Of a stretch of 36,448 nucleotides of DNA, positions 28,147-36,226 are shown one piece after another; positions within the stretch are counted from its first letter, which is position 1, and each line of letters begins with the position of its first letter. The stretch comes from Fibrobacterota bacterium (lineage in GTDB: Bacteria > Fibrobacterota > Fibrobacteria > UBA5070), in assembly GCA_029557215.1 (NCBI GenBank), contig JAKPQQ010000281.1, positions 1-36,448 of the forward strand. The letters are read 5' to 3'. Both the position numbers and the translations under genes were made by a program. The notes below the pieces were generated by a model. It was not told the origin of the DNA and ran no database searches. It saw only the letters and a program-made list of their open reading frames with translations.

Positions 28147-29271
28147 ATGACAGATCCCATACACATCCTGCCTGCGCTGGATCCGCTGCCGATCCCCGCA
28201 CCGGTGGCGCTGTTCAAATTCCTCCACCATCTGACCCTGGGGCTCCACTTCGGGGCGCTCCAGCTTCTGCTGGGCGGACTGGTCCTGGCCACGATCTGGA
28301 ACATCGTGGGGCACGCCAGCGGATCCAGATCCGCCATCGGCGCGTCGGGAACCGTCGCCAAAAAACTCACCATCGTGACCACCTACGTGGTGAACTTCGG
28401 CGTGCCGCCGCTGCTGTTCGCGCAGATCCTCTACGGACAGGCGCTGTACACCTCCAGCGTGCTGATCGGCGCGTGGTGGATCGCGGTGGTGTTCCTGATC
28501 CTGATCGCCTACGCGCTGCTCTACCGCATGACGACCCTCGCCGACGCGGGCCGACCCTGGTGGCATTGGGGCGTGGTTTCGTTCACGCTGCTGGCGCTGG
28601 TGGGCAGGGTGTTTTCCACCAACATGACCCTGATGCTCACGCCCGAGGTGTGGTCGACCATGTACGCCTCCAACCCGTCGGGCACCGACCTCCCGCCCAC
28701 CGATCCGACCATGTGGCCCAGGTTCGCGGTGATGTTCCTGGGCGCGTTCTCGCTGGGCGCGCTGGGCACCTCGCTCTGGTCGCACCTTTCCTCCGTCGCC
28801 GACGACGCCCGCGTGTTCCTGCGCCGCTGGTCGGCGATTTCCGCGATCGTCTTCCTGCCGCTGCTGGGCGCCGCCGGATCGTGGGCCCTGGATTCGCAGC
28901 CGGAATCCGTCCGCGCCGCGCTCATGGGCGGAACGGGCGCCACCCTCGCCTACGCGTGGGTCGGATCCATCGCCCTGGCGTTCGTGGCCGCGCTCGCCCT
29001 GCTGGCGACCTCGCGCTCGCGCTCCGCGCTGGCCCCCATTCTGGGATCGGTCGCCGGAACCACCGCGATCGGGCTGTGGACGGTCCTGCGCGACATGGTC
29101 CGCGACCTGACCCTGGCTCCCAAGGGGCTGGACGTGTGGGCCACCCCCGTCGCCACGAACTGGGTCGTGGTCGGGATCTTCCTCTTTTCGCTCGTGGCCG
29201 GGCTGGTCCTGCTCGGCTGGCTCGTGTCCGTCGTGGCCCGCGCGACTCCGCTGGAGAAGAACCATGTCTGA
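28147..29271 (+). CDS. Polytopic membrane protein, possible CydA-like subunit of a respiratory complex
   Basis: The 374-residue inner-membrane protein has about nine predicted membrane spans. Its first span carries histidines in FKFLHHLTLGLHFGALQLLLGG, reminiscent of the heme-ligand region at the N-terminus of cytochrome bd subunit I and of the fourth protein of this operon. Other spans include GAWWIAVVFLILIAYALLY and the motif GRVFSTNMTLMLTPEVWS. There is no CxxCH motif. ATG 28147 is the start; the stop overlaps the Rieske ATG by 8 bp. Position as first gene of a Rieske/cytochrome b/CydA-like operon indicates a structural subunit, perhaps a heme-bearing partner analogous to the second CydA-type subunit of bd-family enzymes. 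Membrane topology is clear; the homology is inference. Confidence 0.65.
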   Translation: MTDPIHILPALDPLPIPAPVALFKFLHHLTLGLHFGALQLLLGGLVLATIWNIVGHASGSRSAIGASGTVAKKLTIVTTYVVNFGVPPLLFAQILYGQALYTSSVLIGAWWIAVVFLILIAYALLYRMTTLADAGRPWWHWGVVSFTLLALVGRVFSTNMTLMLTPEVWSTMYASNPSGTDLPPTDPTMWPRFAVMFLGAFSLGALGTSLWSHLSSVADDARVFLRRWSAISAIVFLPLLGAAGSWALDSQPESVRAALMGGTGATLAYAWVGSIALAFVAALALLATSRSRSALAPILGSVAGTTAIGLWTVLRDMVRDLTLAPKGLDVWATPVATNWVVVGIFLFSLVAGLVLLGWLVSVVARATPLEKNHV

Positions 29272-29743
29272 CGAATCCCGTCAAAACCCGGAACAACCGG
29301 AATCCGACGACTCCCGCCGGACCTTCCTGAAGGTCGCGGCCGGCGCGCTGGGCGCCTGCTACGCGGGAGGGATCGGATACCCCGTCTACCGCTACCTGGC
29401 CTCGCCCGTGGAAAAGGCCGAATCGGTGGCCGCCGTGAACGAGGTCACCGTGCCCGACGCGACGTCCATCCCGCGCAACGCCGCGCTGATGTTCAAGTTC
29501 GGCACCAAGCCGGCCATGCTGATCCACCACGAGGACGACACCTGGACGGCCGTGTCGGCCGTGTGCACCCACCTGGGATGCACCGCCGGCTACGACCCGC
29601 AGGAAAAGCGGATCTTCTGCCCCTGCCACAACGGCGTCTACGACGCGAAGACCGGGGCCAACGTGTCGGGCCCCCCACCCAAACCGCTCGACCGGTTCAA
29701 CGTCGAGATCGTCGAAGGAAAGGCGGTGGTCTCCCGTGCCTGA
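29264..29743 (+). CDS. Rieske 2Fe-2S protein of a cytochrome bc-type complex
   Basis: This 159-residue protein has a twin-arginine signal anchor (SRRTFLK at residues 17-23, then a hydrophobic stretch to about 40) and a Rieske domain. Cluster-binding boxes are CTHLGC (Cys101, His103, Cys106) and CPCHNG (Cys119, Cys121, His122): two Cys and two His bind the 2Fe-2S cluster, and Cys106/Cys121 would form the stabilising disulphide. The usual proline loop appears as SGPPPKPL. It would be exported folded by Tat and shuttle electrons from quinol at the Qo site. ATG 29264 has GGAG upstream and overlaps the preceding stop by 8 bp; its own stop overlaps the cytochrome b GTG. Family assignment is very firm. 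Confidence 0.96.
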   Translation: MSDESRQNPEQPESDDSRRTFLKVAAGALGACYAGGIGYPVYRYLASPVEKAESVAAVNEVTVPDATSIPRNAALMFKFGTKPAMLIHHEDDTWTAVSAVCTHLGCTAGYDPQEKRIFCPCHNGVYDAKTGANVSGPPPKPLDRFNVEIVEGKAVVSRA

Positions 29744-30836
29744 CACCGACAAGCTCCCATCCAAGGTCTACGGCTGGCTGGACGAACGCCTGGGCCTGAC
29801 GGAAATCGTCGCCCTCGCCGGCCACAAGCGCGTGCCCGAGCACAAGCATTCGTTCTGGTACTACTGGGGCGGCATCACGCTGTTCTTCTTCATCGTGATG
29901 TGCTTCACGGGCGTGCTGCTCCTGCTGTACTACCGTCCCGGCGAAGAAGCCTACGAATCGGTCCGCATGATCACCTACGAGATCCACTTCGGATGGCTGA
30001 TCCGTTCCACGCATTCGTGGGCGGCCAACCTCATGGTGGCGTCGGCGTTCGTGCACATGTTCAGCACCTACTTCATGAAGGCCTACCGCAAGCCGCGCGA
30101 GTTCCTGTGGTGGTCGGGGCTGGGCCTGCTCTCGCTGGCCATGCTGTTCGGGTTCAGCGGCTACCTGCTTCCCATGGACGAACTCGCGTTCTTCGCGACC
30201 AAGGTCGGACTGGCGATCCCCGGGACCATCCCGGTCGTGGGCCCGTGGATCTCGGACCTCGTGCGCGGCGGACCGGAGATCAGCGCCTATACCATCTCGC
30301 GGTTCTTCGCGCTGCACGTGGTGATCCTGCCGGCGCTGTTCATCCCGCTGCTCATGTTCCATCTGGCGCTGGTGCAGAAGCACGGCATGTCGATCCCCGA
30401 AAGCGAAGAGGCCAAGCCGGAATCGGAACGCAAGTCCATCCCGTTCTTCCCGAACTTCGCGATGAAGGATCTGGCCATGTGGCTGATCGCCCTGAACGTG
30501 CTGGCGCTTCTGGCCGCGGTGTTCCCGTGGTCGCTGGGTCCGGCCGCCGACCCGCTCAAGCCCGCACCGGCCGACATCCATCCCGAGTGGTACTTCATGA
30601 CCTCGTTCCAGATCCTCAAGATCTTCGGGGCGTGGTTCCCGGGCGCCGTGGGCGAATTCCTGGGGCTCGCGTCGTTCAACCTGGGCGTCGTGCTGTGGGC
30701 CATCGTGCCGCTGTTCGATCCGACGTCGAAATCCGGCAAGTGGGGCGTGCGCGCCACCTACTTCGGGATGTTCATGCTCGCCGCCATCCTCGTCACCACC
30801 ATCTGGGGCTACGCGGTTCTGCCCGCGACGCCCTGA
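29736..30836 (+). CDS. Cytochrome b of a bc/b6f-type complex
   Basis: This 366-residue fused cytochrome b is the quinol-oxidising core subunit. Two pairs of heme-ligand histidines lie in the N-terminal four-helix bundle: His93/His107 (13 residues between) in RSTHSWAANLMVASAFVHMF, and His194/His209 (14 between) in FFALHVVILPALFIPLLMFHL. The 14-residue second gap resembles b6/b6f-type proteins. The Qo-site motif PEWY (283-286) is present in the C-terminal subunit-IV-like half. GTG 29736 overlaps the Rieske stop by 8 bp. There is no separate cytochrome c1 or f gene; the only heme c in the operon is on the next protein, which could take that role. Low-potential quinones such as menaquinone are plausible substrates, but not readable from sequence. 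Confidence 0.95.
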   Translation: MPDTDKLPSKVYGWLDERLGLTEIVALAGHKRVPEHKHSFWYYWGGITLFFFIVMCFTGVLLLLYYRPGEEAYESVRMITYEIHFGWLIRSTHSWAANLMVASAFVHMFSTYFMKAYRKPREFLWWSGLGLLSLAMLFGFSGYLLPMDELAFFATKVGLAIPGTIPVVGPWISDLVRGGPEISAYTISRFFALHVVILPALFIPLLMFHLALVQKHGMSIPESEEAKPESERKSIPFFPNFAMKDLAMWLIALNVLALLAAVFPWSLGPAADPLKPAPADIHPEWYFMTSFQILKIFGAWFPGAVGEFLGLASFNLGVVLWAIVPLFDPTSKSGKWGVRATYFGMFMLAAILVTTIWGYAVLPATP

Positions 30837-30852
30837 ACGGAGCCATCCTTCC

Positions 30853-32373
30853 ATGAACTATCCAGTCTGGGACGTACCGGTGATCGGGTCGGGCCTGGTG
30901 ATCGCCATCATCGCGGTCATCCACATCCTGATCTCGCACTTCGCCATCGGCGGCGGCCTGTTCCTGGCCATGACGGAGACCAAGGCGCTGCGCGAAGGCC
31001 GGCGCGACTGGCTCGACCGCCTGCGCAAGCATTCCAAGTTCTTCCTGGTCCTCACCGGCGTGTACGGCGCCATGACGGGCGTGGGGATCTGGTTCTCCAT
31101 CGGGCTGGCCAACCCCGAAGGCACCAGCACCCTCATCCACAACTTCGTGTTCGCCTGGGCGGCCGAATGGGTGGTGTTCCTGGTGGAGCTGTCGCTGGCC
31201 GCGGCCTACTACTACACCTGGGGGCGCATCCCCGACAAGACCCACGAGAAGATCGGGTGGCTCTACGCGTTCACGTCGTTCCTGACGCTGTTCATCATCA
31301 ACGGCATCCTGACGTTCAAGCTCACCCCGGGCCCCGAATGGCTGGCGCTGGCGGGGACCGGTCGCGAAGCGGAAGCGTTCTTCCAGGCGTTCTTCAACGA
31401 CGGATTCTGGCCGAGCCTGGGGCTGCGCTCGCTGGCGTGCGTGTCGTTGGCCGGAATCTGGTCGCTGGTGTTCTTCAGCCGCATCGACCGCGAGACCGAC
31501 GGCGAGGTCAAGATCCAGCTGATCCGCTGGTCGGCCAAGTGGCTCCTGCCCGCGTTCCTCCTGATGCCGTTCTTCTTCGCCTGGTACCTGCTCATGGTGC
31601 CCGGCGAACACCGCGACCTGATGACCCTGGGCATGAGCACGATCGGATCGGGCGCGTTCACGCAGGTGACGCGCATGGCCCTGATCACCCTCATGACCAC
31701 GGCGACAATCGGCCTGGTGACCTATTTCCTGGCGTGGCTGAACCCGCGCGACTTCTCGTTCGGGCACGGCGTGTCGCTGCTGTTCCTGGCGCTCATCGCC
31801 ACCGCCGGCGCCGAAGGCACGCGCGAGATGCTCCGCAAGCCGTTCGTGGTCAGCGGGTACCTGTATTCCAACAGCAACCGCCTGGCCGACGTCCCGCGCA
31901 AGAACGCCGAAGGCTACCTGGCGCGCTCGCCCTGGAATCCCGACCGCGGCGACCGCCCCACCGTCAGGACCGGCGAACGCATGTTCCAGGGACAATGCCT
32001 GTCGTGCCACACCGTGGACGGCTACAGGTCGATGCGCAAGCTCCTGCACGGCCGCGACGGCAAGGCGATCGGGAACATCCTCCAGATGCTGCACGAGAAC
32101 GCCCCCGATTCCCCGTACCGGAAGTTCATGCCGCCGCTGGTGGGGACGCCCGCCGAGATCGAGGCCCTGCGCCAGTACCTGGACATCCTGGTCAACGGCA
32201 AGCTGACCTCCCCGATCGTGGATCCATCGGCCAAGGCCGTGCCGGATTCCGTCAAGGTCGACACCCTTGCCGCCCCGGCGATCGACACCGCGAAGAAGGA
32301 CTCGGCTGCCCCCGCCGTCCGGGACACGTCCAGGTCGACCGCTCCGGCCGCCAAGGATTCAGCCAGGATCTGA
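30853..32373 (+). CDS. Cytochrome bd subunit I-like protein fused to a C-terminal cytochrome c domain
   Basis: The 506-residue protein has about nine membrane helices and resembles CydA. The first helix carries histidines (IHILISHFAIGGGLF, His24/His29). The FLVELSLAAAYYYTWGRI stretch aligns with the CydA heme-proximal FFLESTFVGLFFFGW region, with Glu112 at the place of E. coli Glu107 and Glu105 close to Glu99. After about residue 365 follows a periplasmic cytochrome c domain with CLSCH (382-386) and a likely Met ligand in KFMPPLVG. The last 70 residues are an Ala/Asp/Ser/Pro-rich low-complexity tail. This layout recalls the cytochrome-c-fused (OR-C) branch of the bd superfamily. In this operon it may accept electrons from the Rieske/cytochrome b pair and reduce oxygen or another acceptor. 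ATG 30853 follows cytochrome b by 16 bp. The stop is 4 bp from the convergent epimerase. Confidence 0.85.
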   Translation: MNYPVWDVPVIGSGLVIAIIAVIHILISHFAIGGGLFLAMTETKALREGRRDWLDRLRKHSKFFLVLTGVYGAMTGVGIWFSIGLANPEGTSTLIHNFVFAWAAEWVVFLVELSLAAAYYYTWGRIPDKTHEKIGWLYAFTSFLTLFIINGILTFKLTPGPEWLALAGTGREAEAFFQAFFNDGFWPSLGLRSLACVSLAGIWSLVFFSRIDRETDGEVKIQLIRWSAKWLLPAFLLMPFFFAWYLLMVPGEHRDLMTLGMSTIGSGAFTQVTRMALITLMTTATIGLVTYFLAWLNPRDFSFGHGVSLLFLALIATAGAEGTREMLRKPFVVSGYLYSNSNRLADVPRKNAEGYLARSPWNPDRGDRPTVRTGERMFQGQCLSCHTVDGYRSMRKLLHGRDGKAIGNILQMLHENAPDSPYRKFMPPLVGTPAEIEALRQYLDILVNGKLTSPIVDPSAKAVPDSVKVDTLAAPAIDTAKKDSAAPAVRDTSRSTAPAAKDSARI

Positions 32374-32377
32374 CCGG

Positions 32378-33346
32378 TCAGGACGCCGCGCGCAACGGGA
32401 TTCCCGCGCGCAGGTGCCAGTCCACCGTGCGGCGCAGACCTTCGAACACCGGCACTTCGGGCTCCCACCCGAGGTGCCGTTTCGCTTTGGAGATGTCGGC
32501 CATGGTGGCGTCCATGTCGGCCGCGTGGGCTGGATGCCGTTCCACCAGCGCCTTGCGCCCGACCAGCGATTCGGTCCACGCCAGGAACCCCGAAATGGAG
32601 ATCGGACGGTTCCCGCCCCCCAGGTTCAGGATCTCGTAGCCCAAGGGCTTTTCGGCGAGGATCGTGCCGCGACAGATGTCGTCGACGTAGGTGAAGTCGC
32701 GCGACTGCGAACCGTCCCCGTATATGGTGACGGGGATTCCGGTGCGGACGTTCTCCACGAAGCGGTAGGGCGCCATGTCGGGGCGCCCGCAGGGACCGAA
32801 CACGGTGAAGTACCGCAGGACCGACACGTCGATGCCGTACTGGCGGTGGTAGGTGTAGGCCATCACCTCGGCGGCCTTCTTGGAGGCCGCGTAGGGAGAG
32901 ATCGGCGTGTTCACCGCCGAATCCTCGCGAAACGGCAGAGGCAGGCCCGCGTACAGGCTGGACGTGGAGGCCAGAGCAAATTTTGTCACACCGGCGCGGC
33001 GCATGGCTTCCAGGAGATTGAGCGTCCCGTCGGCGTTGGTGCGCATGTAGACCCACGGGTTCTCCATGCTGTAGCGCACGCCGGCCCTGGCGGCCAGGTT
33101 GAACACCGTGCGGAACTCGTACCTCCCGAACAATCCGCCGACGGCCTCCCAGTCTTCGATGTCGACCTTGTGGAACCGGAATCCGGGCCGGACCAGCAGC
33201 TCCTGCAGACGGTGCGTCTTGAGCGCGGGGTCGTAGTAGTCGTTGAGGTTGTCGACGCCCACCACTTCGTCGCCGCGATCCAGCAGCATCGCGGCCACGC
33301 GCGACCCGATGAACCCTGCCGCCCCCGTCACAAGCACGGCGCTCAC
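32378..33346 (-). CDS. NAD-dependent nucleotide-sugar epimerase (UDP-glucuronate 4-epimerase-like)
   Basis: This 322-residue extended short-chain dehydrogenase/reductase has the NAD motif GAAGFIG at residues 8-14, catalytic Ser/Thr in ASTSSLY, and the Tyr152-X3-Lys156 pair in SPYAASKKAAE. Phrases such as NLAARAGVRYSMENPWVYMRTN, YFTVFGPCGRPDMAPYRF and GDGSQSRDFTYVDDI are closest to UDP-glucuronate/UDP-galacturonate 4-epimerases used in surface polysaccharide synthesis. The GTG at 33346 overlaps the TGA of the radical SAM gene (GTGA), fixing the start. It is the last gene of the glycosyltransferase-radical SAM-epimerase operon and ends 4 bp from the convergent cytochrome gene. Substrate within the UDP-sugar class is inference. 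Confidence 0.9.
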   Translation of the reverse strand: MSAVLVTGAAGFIGSRVAAMLLDRGDEVVGVDNLNDYYDPALKTHRLQELLVRPGFRFHKVDIEDWEAVGGLFGRYEFRTVFNLAARAGVRYSMENPWVYMRTNADGTLNLLEAMRRAGVTKFALASTSSLYAGLPLPFREDSAVNTPISPYAASKKAAEVMAYTYHRQYGIDVSVLRYFTVFGPCGRPDMAPYRFVENVRTGIPVTIYGDGSQSRDFTYVDDICRGTILAEKPLGYEILNLGGGNRPISISGFLAWTESLVGRKALVERHPAHAADMDATMADISKAKRHLGWEPEVPVFEGLRRTVDWHLRAGIPLRAAS

Positions 33347-34440
33347 GCGAAGGCCCTGCGCAGCGAAGACACGCTCGCGAGTTCGCCGCCCAACAGCGCG
33401 CTGGGGATCACCTCGCATTCGGCCCAGCAGCCGCGGCACCGCAGCACCCATCCGCGCCAGCGCAGGAGTTCTTCGGAGTTCCAGGTCGATTCGAACTCGC
33501 CGCGCAGGATGTTCCCCGCCACCTTGCTGTTGAACTGGCAGACGGGGATGTCGCCGTTGGGAAGGATCCTCAGATGCCCGGCGAGCGCCGTGCAAGGGGG
33601 ATTGGGCTCGCCCTTGCCTTCCAGGATGCGGCTGCGGATGCCTTCCAGGTAGTAGCCCTTGGCGATCCGGCTGGCCAGCGGCAATTCCCGTCGGTCGGCG
33701 TCCAGCTTCCGGAAGAACTTCTCCAGCAGATCCCTGTCGATGGGGTTGGCGGTCGTGAACGATCCGGCCACGCTGGGCGAAAGATCGACGGCCGAGCTCG
33801 TGGAATAGGTCGCGCTTTCGGCGTAGGCCACCACGACCTGGTGGGGCACGCCCCATTCGCCGAGCATCGCGTGGAGTTCGTCGTAGGCGTGGATCCCGCG
33901 CTCGTCGACCACCGTCTGGTTCACCGAGACGTCCACGCCCAGCCGCTTGCCGTCGCCCGCGAGCTTGCGGATCGTGGCGGTGGCGGTGCGGAACGCGAAA
34001 TCGCGGCCTCGGATGTCGTTGTGGAGTTCTTCTGGGCCGTCGAGCGAGACCAACATGTGGAGCCGCCGCGAGGTGGTCCGTCGGCGCTCCTCCAGGAATT
34101 CCACGATCCGGTCGGTGAGGAACCCGTTGGTGGTGACCTGGATGTATTCGGGCTTGATCCGCGATTCCAGGGCGCCCACGATCTCCGACAGATCCTGCTT
34201 GAGGAACGGCTCGCCCCCCGTGAGACGCACCAGCGTGATGGACGTCGGGAGCCTGCGCACCGCCTCCAGGCAGCGGGCCGTGTCGAGCTCGTCGTCGGCG
34301 GGTTTGCGCCACGAATCGCACATGGAGCAGCGCGCGTTGCACCGGAAGCTCAGGGTCCAGGTGAGCATGCGCGGCAACGGGCGCCCGCCCGAGGCCGGAC
34401 GCAGATTCCGGGAGGCGATGCCGATGGCCGTGCGGATCAT
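33343..34440 (-). CDS. Radical SAM protein with SPASM-like C-terminus
   Basis: This 365-residue radical SAM enzyme has the 4Fe-4S motif CNARCSMC (Cys34, Cys38, Cys41) and the glycine-rich LTGGEPFL SAM-binding strand. ITLVRLTGG, VTTNGFLTDRI and VSLDGPEELHNDIRG are typical of the MoaA/PqqE/SPASM group. The C-terminal region has additional cysteines (CTALAG, PVCQFNSKVAGNI, RCRGCWAECEV), as in SPASM domains that bind auxiliary clusters. ATG 34440 overlaps the glycosyltransferase stop (ATGA); its own stop overlaps the epimerase GTG. Position between a glycosyltransferase and a nucleotide-sugar epimerase suggests a modification step in cell-surface glycan or glycoconjugate synthesis, though many SPASM enzymes act on peptides. 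Its substrate is unknown. Confidence 0.9.
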   Translation of the reverse strand: MIRTAIGIASRNLRPASGGRPLPRMLTWTLSFRCNARCSMCDSWRKPADDELDTARCLEAVRRLPTSITLVRLTGGEPFLKQDLSEIVGALESRIKPEYIQVTTNGFLTDRIVEFLEERRRTTSRRLHMLVSLDGPEELHNDIRGRDFAFRTATATIRKLAGDGKRLGVDVSVNQTVVDERGIHAYDELHAMLGEWGVPHQVVVAYAESATYSTSSAVDLSPSVAGSFTTANPIDRDLLEKFFRKLDADRRELPLASRIAKGYYLEGIRSRILEGKGEPNPPCTALAGHLRILPNGDIPVCQFNSKVAGNILRGEFESTWNSEELLRWRGWVLRCRGCWAECEVIPSALLGGELASVSSLRRAFA

Positions 34441-35573
34441 CCCGCCACCCCGCTGGCGACGGATTCCGACGCGACGGGACGGAATCCGGCACGCGATTCC
34501 GAAGCCAGTCCGGACAGCACGCCTTCCACGATGCGGGACACATCCTGGTTCCCGGCCGGGATGCGCCAGCGCATGGCGTCCTTGAACCGCGTCGCCTCGG
34601 CGTCGAACCCGCCCAGCGCGCGCGCGTCCAGGGCGGCGACGGGCAGGCAGCGCCCCACGCCCATCCGTTCCACCCAGAACCCGTTGATCTCCTGCTCCCA
34701 GTTCCCCGGTTCGGGCATGGCCAGCACCGGCTTGCCCAGATGCAGGGCCTCGCCCACCACCTGGTTCCCGGCCGTCGCGACCAGGAATCGGCAGCGCGCA
34801 AGGTCGCGCACGAACCCTTCGCGGTCCACCGGGAGGAACTCCACCTTGCCCCTGGGTTCGCGCGCTCCGGCACCGTAGACCCGCACCGGATGCCCGCACG
34901 ATTCCAGGGCGTCCAGGACGTTGGGCGCCGGGTCGCGCCTCAGGTAGGCCAGCACGAGATCGTCCTGCGAAGGGGCCGCATCCAGGATGTCGCGCCCCAG
35001 CAGAACACCGACCTGGCGCACGTCCTTGCCGGGCCGGTGCCGCAGCGGAGGCCGGTAGAACGACGACACCACGGTGGTCTTCTGGCGGGAATAGAACGCT
35101 CCCGTGAACAGGCCCATGACGGCCGCCCGGATCCGGGACGCCACGGGCATCTCCGACAGGTCGCATTCCAGCAGGAAGTGCTGGTGGTCGATGCTGATGT
35201 AGGGCACGCCCTCCTTGCGCGCCGCGCGCGGCAACAACGGCTCGAAATCGGTGATGACAAGATCCGGCTTGGCCAGCGCGACGATCCTGCGCAGTTCGTC
35301 GACGCGCGCGGGGAACCTGCGCAGTTCGCGCAGGCCGGCCAGCAGCGTGCCGGGGTAGTCGAGCTTCCCGCCGGCCCGGTAGCGGAACGACAACCCGTCG
35401 ATGGGATGGATCCCGACATCCGTCCCCCGGTAGATGGGCCCCAGGAGCGTGTAGGCCTGGCCGGGCGCGAAGAGGGTGACGTCGTGACGCGTCCGCAGGT
35501 CTTCGACGATCGCGCGCACCCGGGTGGCGTGACCTCGGCCTTCGCCGGACATGGAATAGAAGATGGTCGCCAT
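34437..35573 (-). CDS. Glycosyltransferase, MJ1255/VC2487-like (GT-B fold)
   Basis: This 378-residue protein has a GT-B-type glycosyltransferase layout. The N-terminal domain begins MATIFYSMSGEGRGHATRV (Gly-rich acceptor-side loop) and contains LVITDFEPLLPRAARKEGVPYISIDHQHF. The C-terminal domain has VATAGNQVVGEALHLGKPVLAMPEPGNWEQEINGFW, the GT28/MurG-like donor-binding region. This matches the MJ1255/VC2487 group of putative glycosyltransferases. The ATG at 35573 is preferred; no strong ribosome site is visible. It is first in a three-gene operon with 4-bp overlaps, so transfer of a sugar made by the downstream epimerase is a reasonable inference. The 131-bp gap to the response regulator gene contains nothing recognisable. 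Confidence 0.85.
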   Translation of the reverse strand: MATIFYSMSGEGRGHATRVRAIVEDLRTRHDVTLFAPGQAYTLLGPIYRGTDVGIHPIDGLSFRYRAGGKLDYPGTLLAGLRELRRFPARVDELRRIVALAKPDLVITDFEPLLPRAARKEGVPYISIDHQHFLLECDLSEMPVASRIRAAVMGLFTGAFYSRQKTTVVSSFYRPPLRHRPGKDVRQVGVLLGRDILDAAPSQDDLVLAYLRRDPAPNVLDALESCGHPVRVYGAGAREPRGKVEFLPVDREGFVRDLARCRFLVATAGNQVVGEALHLGKPVLAMPEPGNWEQEINGFWVERMGVGRCLPVAALDARALGGFDAEATRFKDAMRWRIPAGNQDVSRIVEGVLSGLASESRAGFRPVASESVASGVAG

Positions 35574-35704
35574 GCCGAGCAAGATGTCAATCGCCCCGCC
35601 CCGATCATAGGCGCCGAGGCGCTTCGCAACGCTCCGGAAACGTCCGCCCAACAGCCGCGACACGTCGGACCCCGGTCCACCGGGATCGCGCCCCGCGCCA
35701 AGCG

Positions 35705-36226
35705 TCACCTGGGAGGCGGGAACCTCGCGAGCTTGCGCTGGAGCGAACGGCGGTCGATCGCCAGCACCCTGGCCGCCTGGCTGACGTTGCCTCCGCAGTC
35801 GGAGAGCACCCTCTGGAGATGTTCCCATTCCACCCGGTCCAGGGACGGCGTGACGGAATCCGTCTGGATCTTGCGTCCCTCGAACGCCGCCTCCACCTGG
35901 TCGGCGTCGGCGGGCTTGGTGAGGTAGTCCGAAGCCCCCGACTTCACCGCTTCCAGCGCGGTGGCGATGGATCCGTAGCCGGTCAGCACCACCACCCGCG
36001 CGTCGGGGCGCGCGTCCTTGAGCCACGCCACCAGTTCCAGTCCGTTTTCCTGCCCGATCCGGAGATCCACCAGCACGAACGCGGGCAGGAATTGTCGCAC
36101 CATCTCCTTGGCGTCGACCACAGACCCCGCCGTGCGCGTGTCCCACCCGCGCCGCGACATCGACACGCCCAGCCGTTCGCGGAACGGCGCGTCGTCGTCG
36201 ACCAGAAGCAGGCGCCCGCGGGTCAC
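35705..36226 (-). CDS. RegA/PrrA/ActR-type response regulator
   Basis: This 173-residue response regulator has a receiver domain (1-115; acidic pocket Asp10-12, phospho-Asp54 in VLVDLRIG, Thr82, Lys104 in LTKP) and a C-terminal Fis-like helix-turn-helix (about 145-168, GGNVSQAARVLAIDRRSLQRKLA). Size, short linker and HTH are characteristic of the RegA/PrrA/ActR family, which in proteobacteria controls respiration, photosynthesis and other redox-linked genes. The GTG at 36226 overlaps the stop of the kinase gene (GTGA), so they form an operon. It lies near a respiratory operon, which makes redox control of that operon plausible but unproven. The normally conserved linker could not be compared without an alignment. 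Confidence 0.9.
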   Translation of the reverse strand: MTRGRLLLVDDDAPFRERLGVSMSRRGWDTRTAGSVVDAKEMVRQFLPAFVLVDLRIGQENGLELVAWLKDARPDARVVVLTGYGSIATALEAVKSGASDYLTKPADADQVEAAFEGRKIQTDSVTPSLDRVEWEHLQRVLSDCGGNVSQAARVLAIDRRSLQRKLARFPPPR

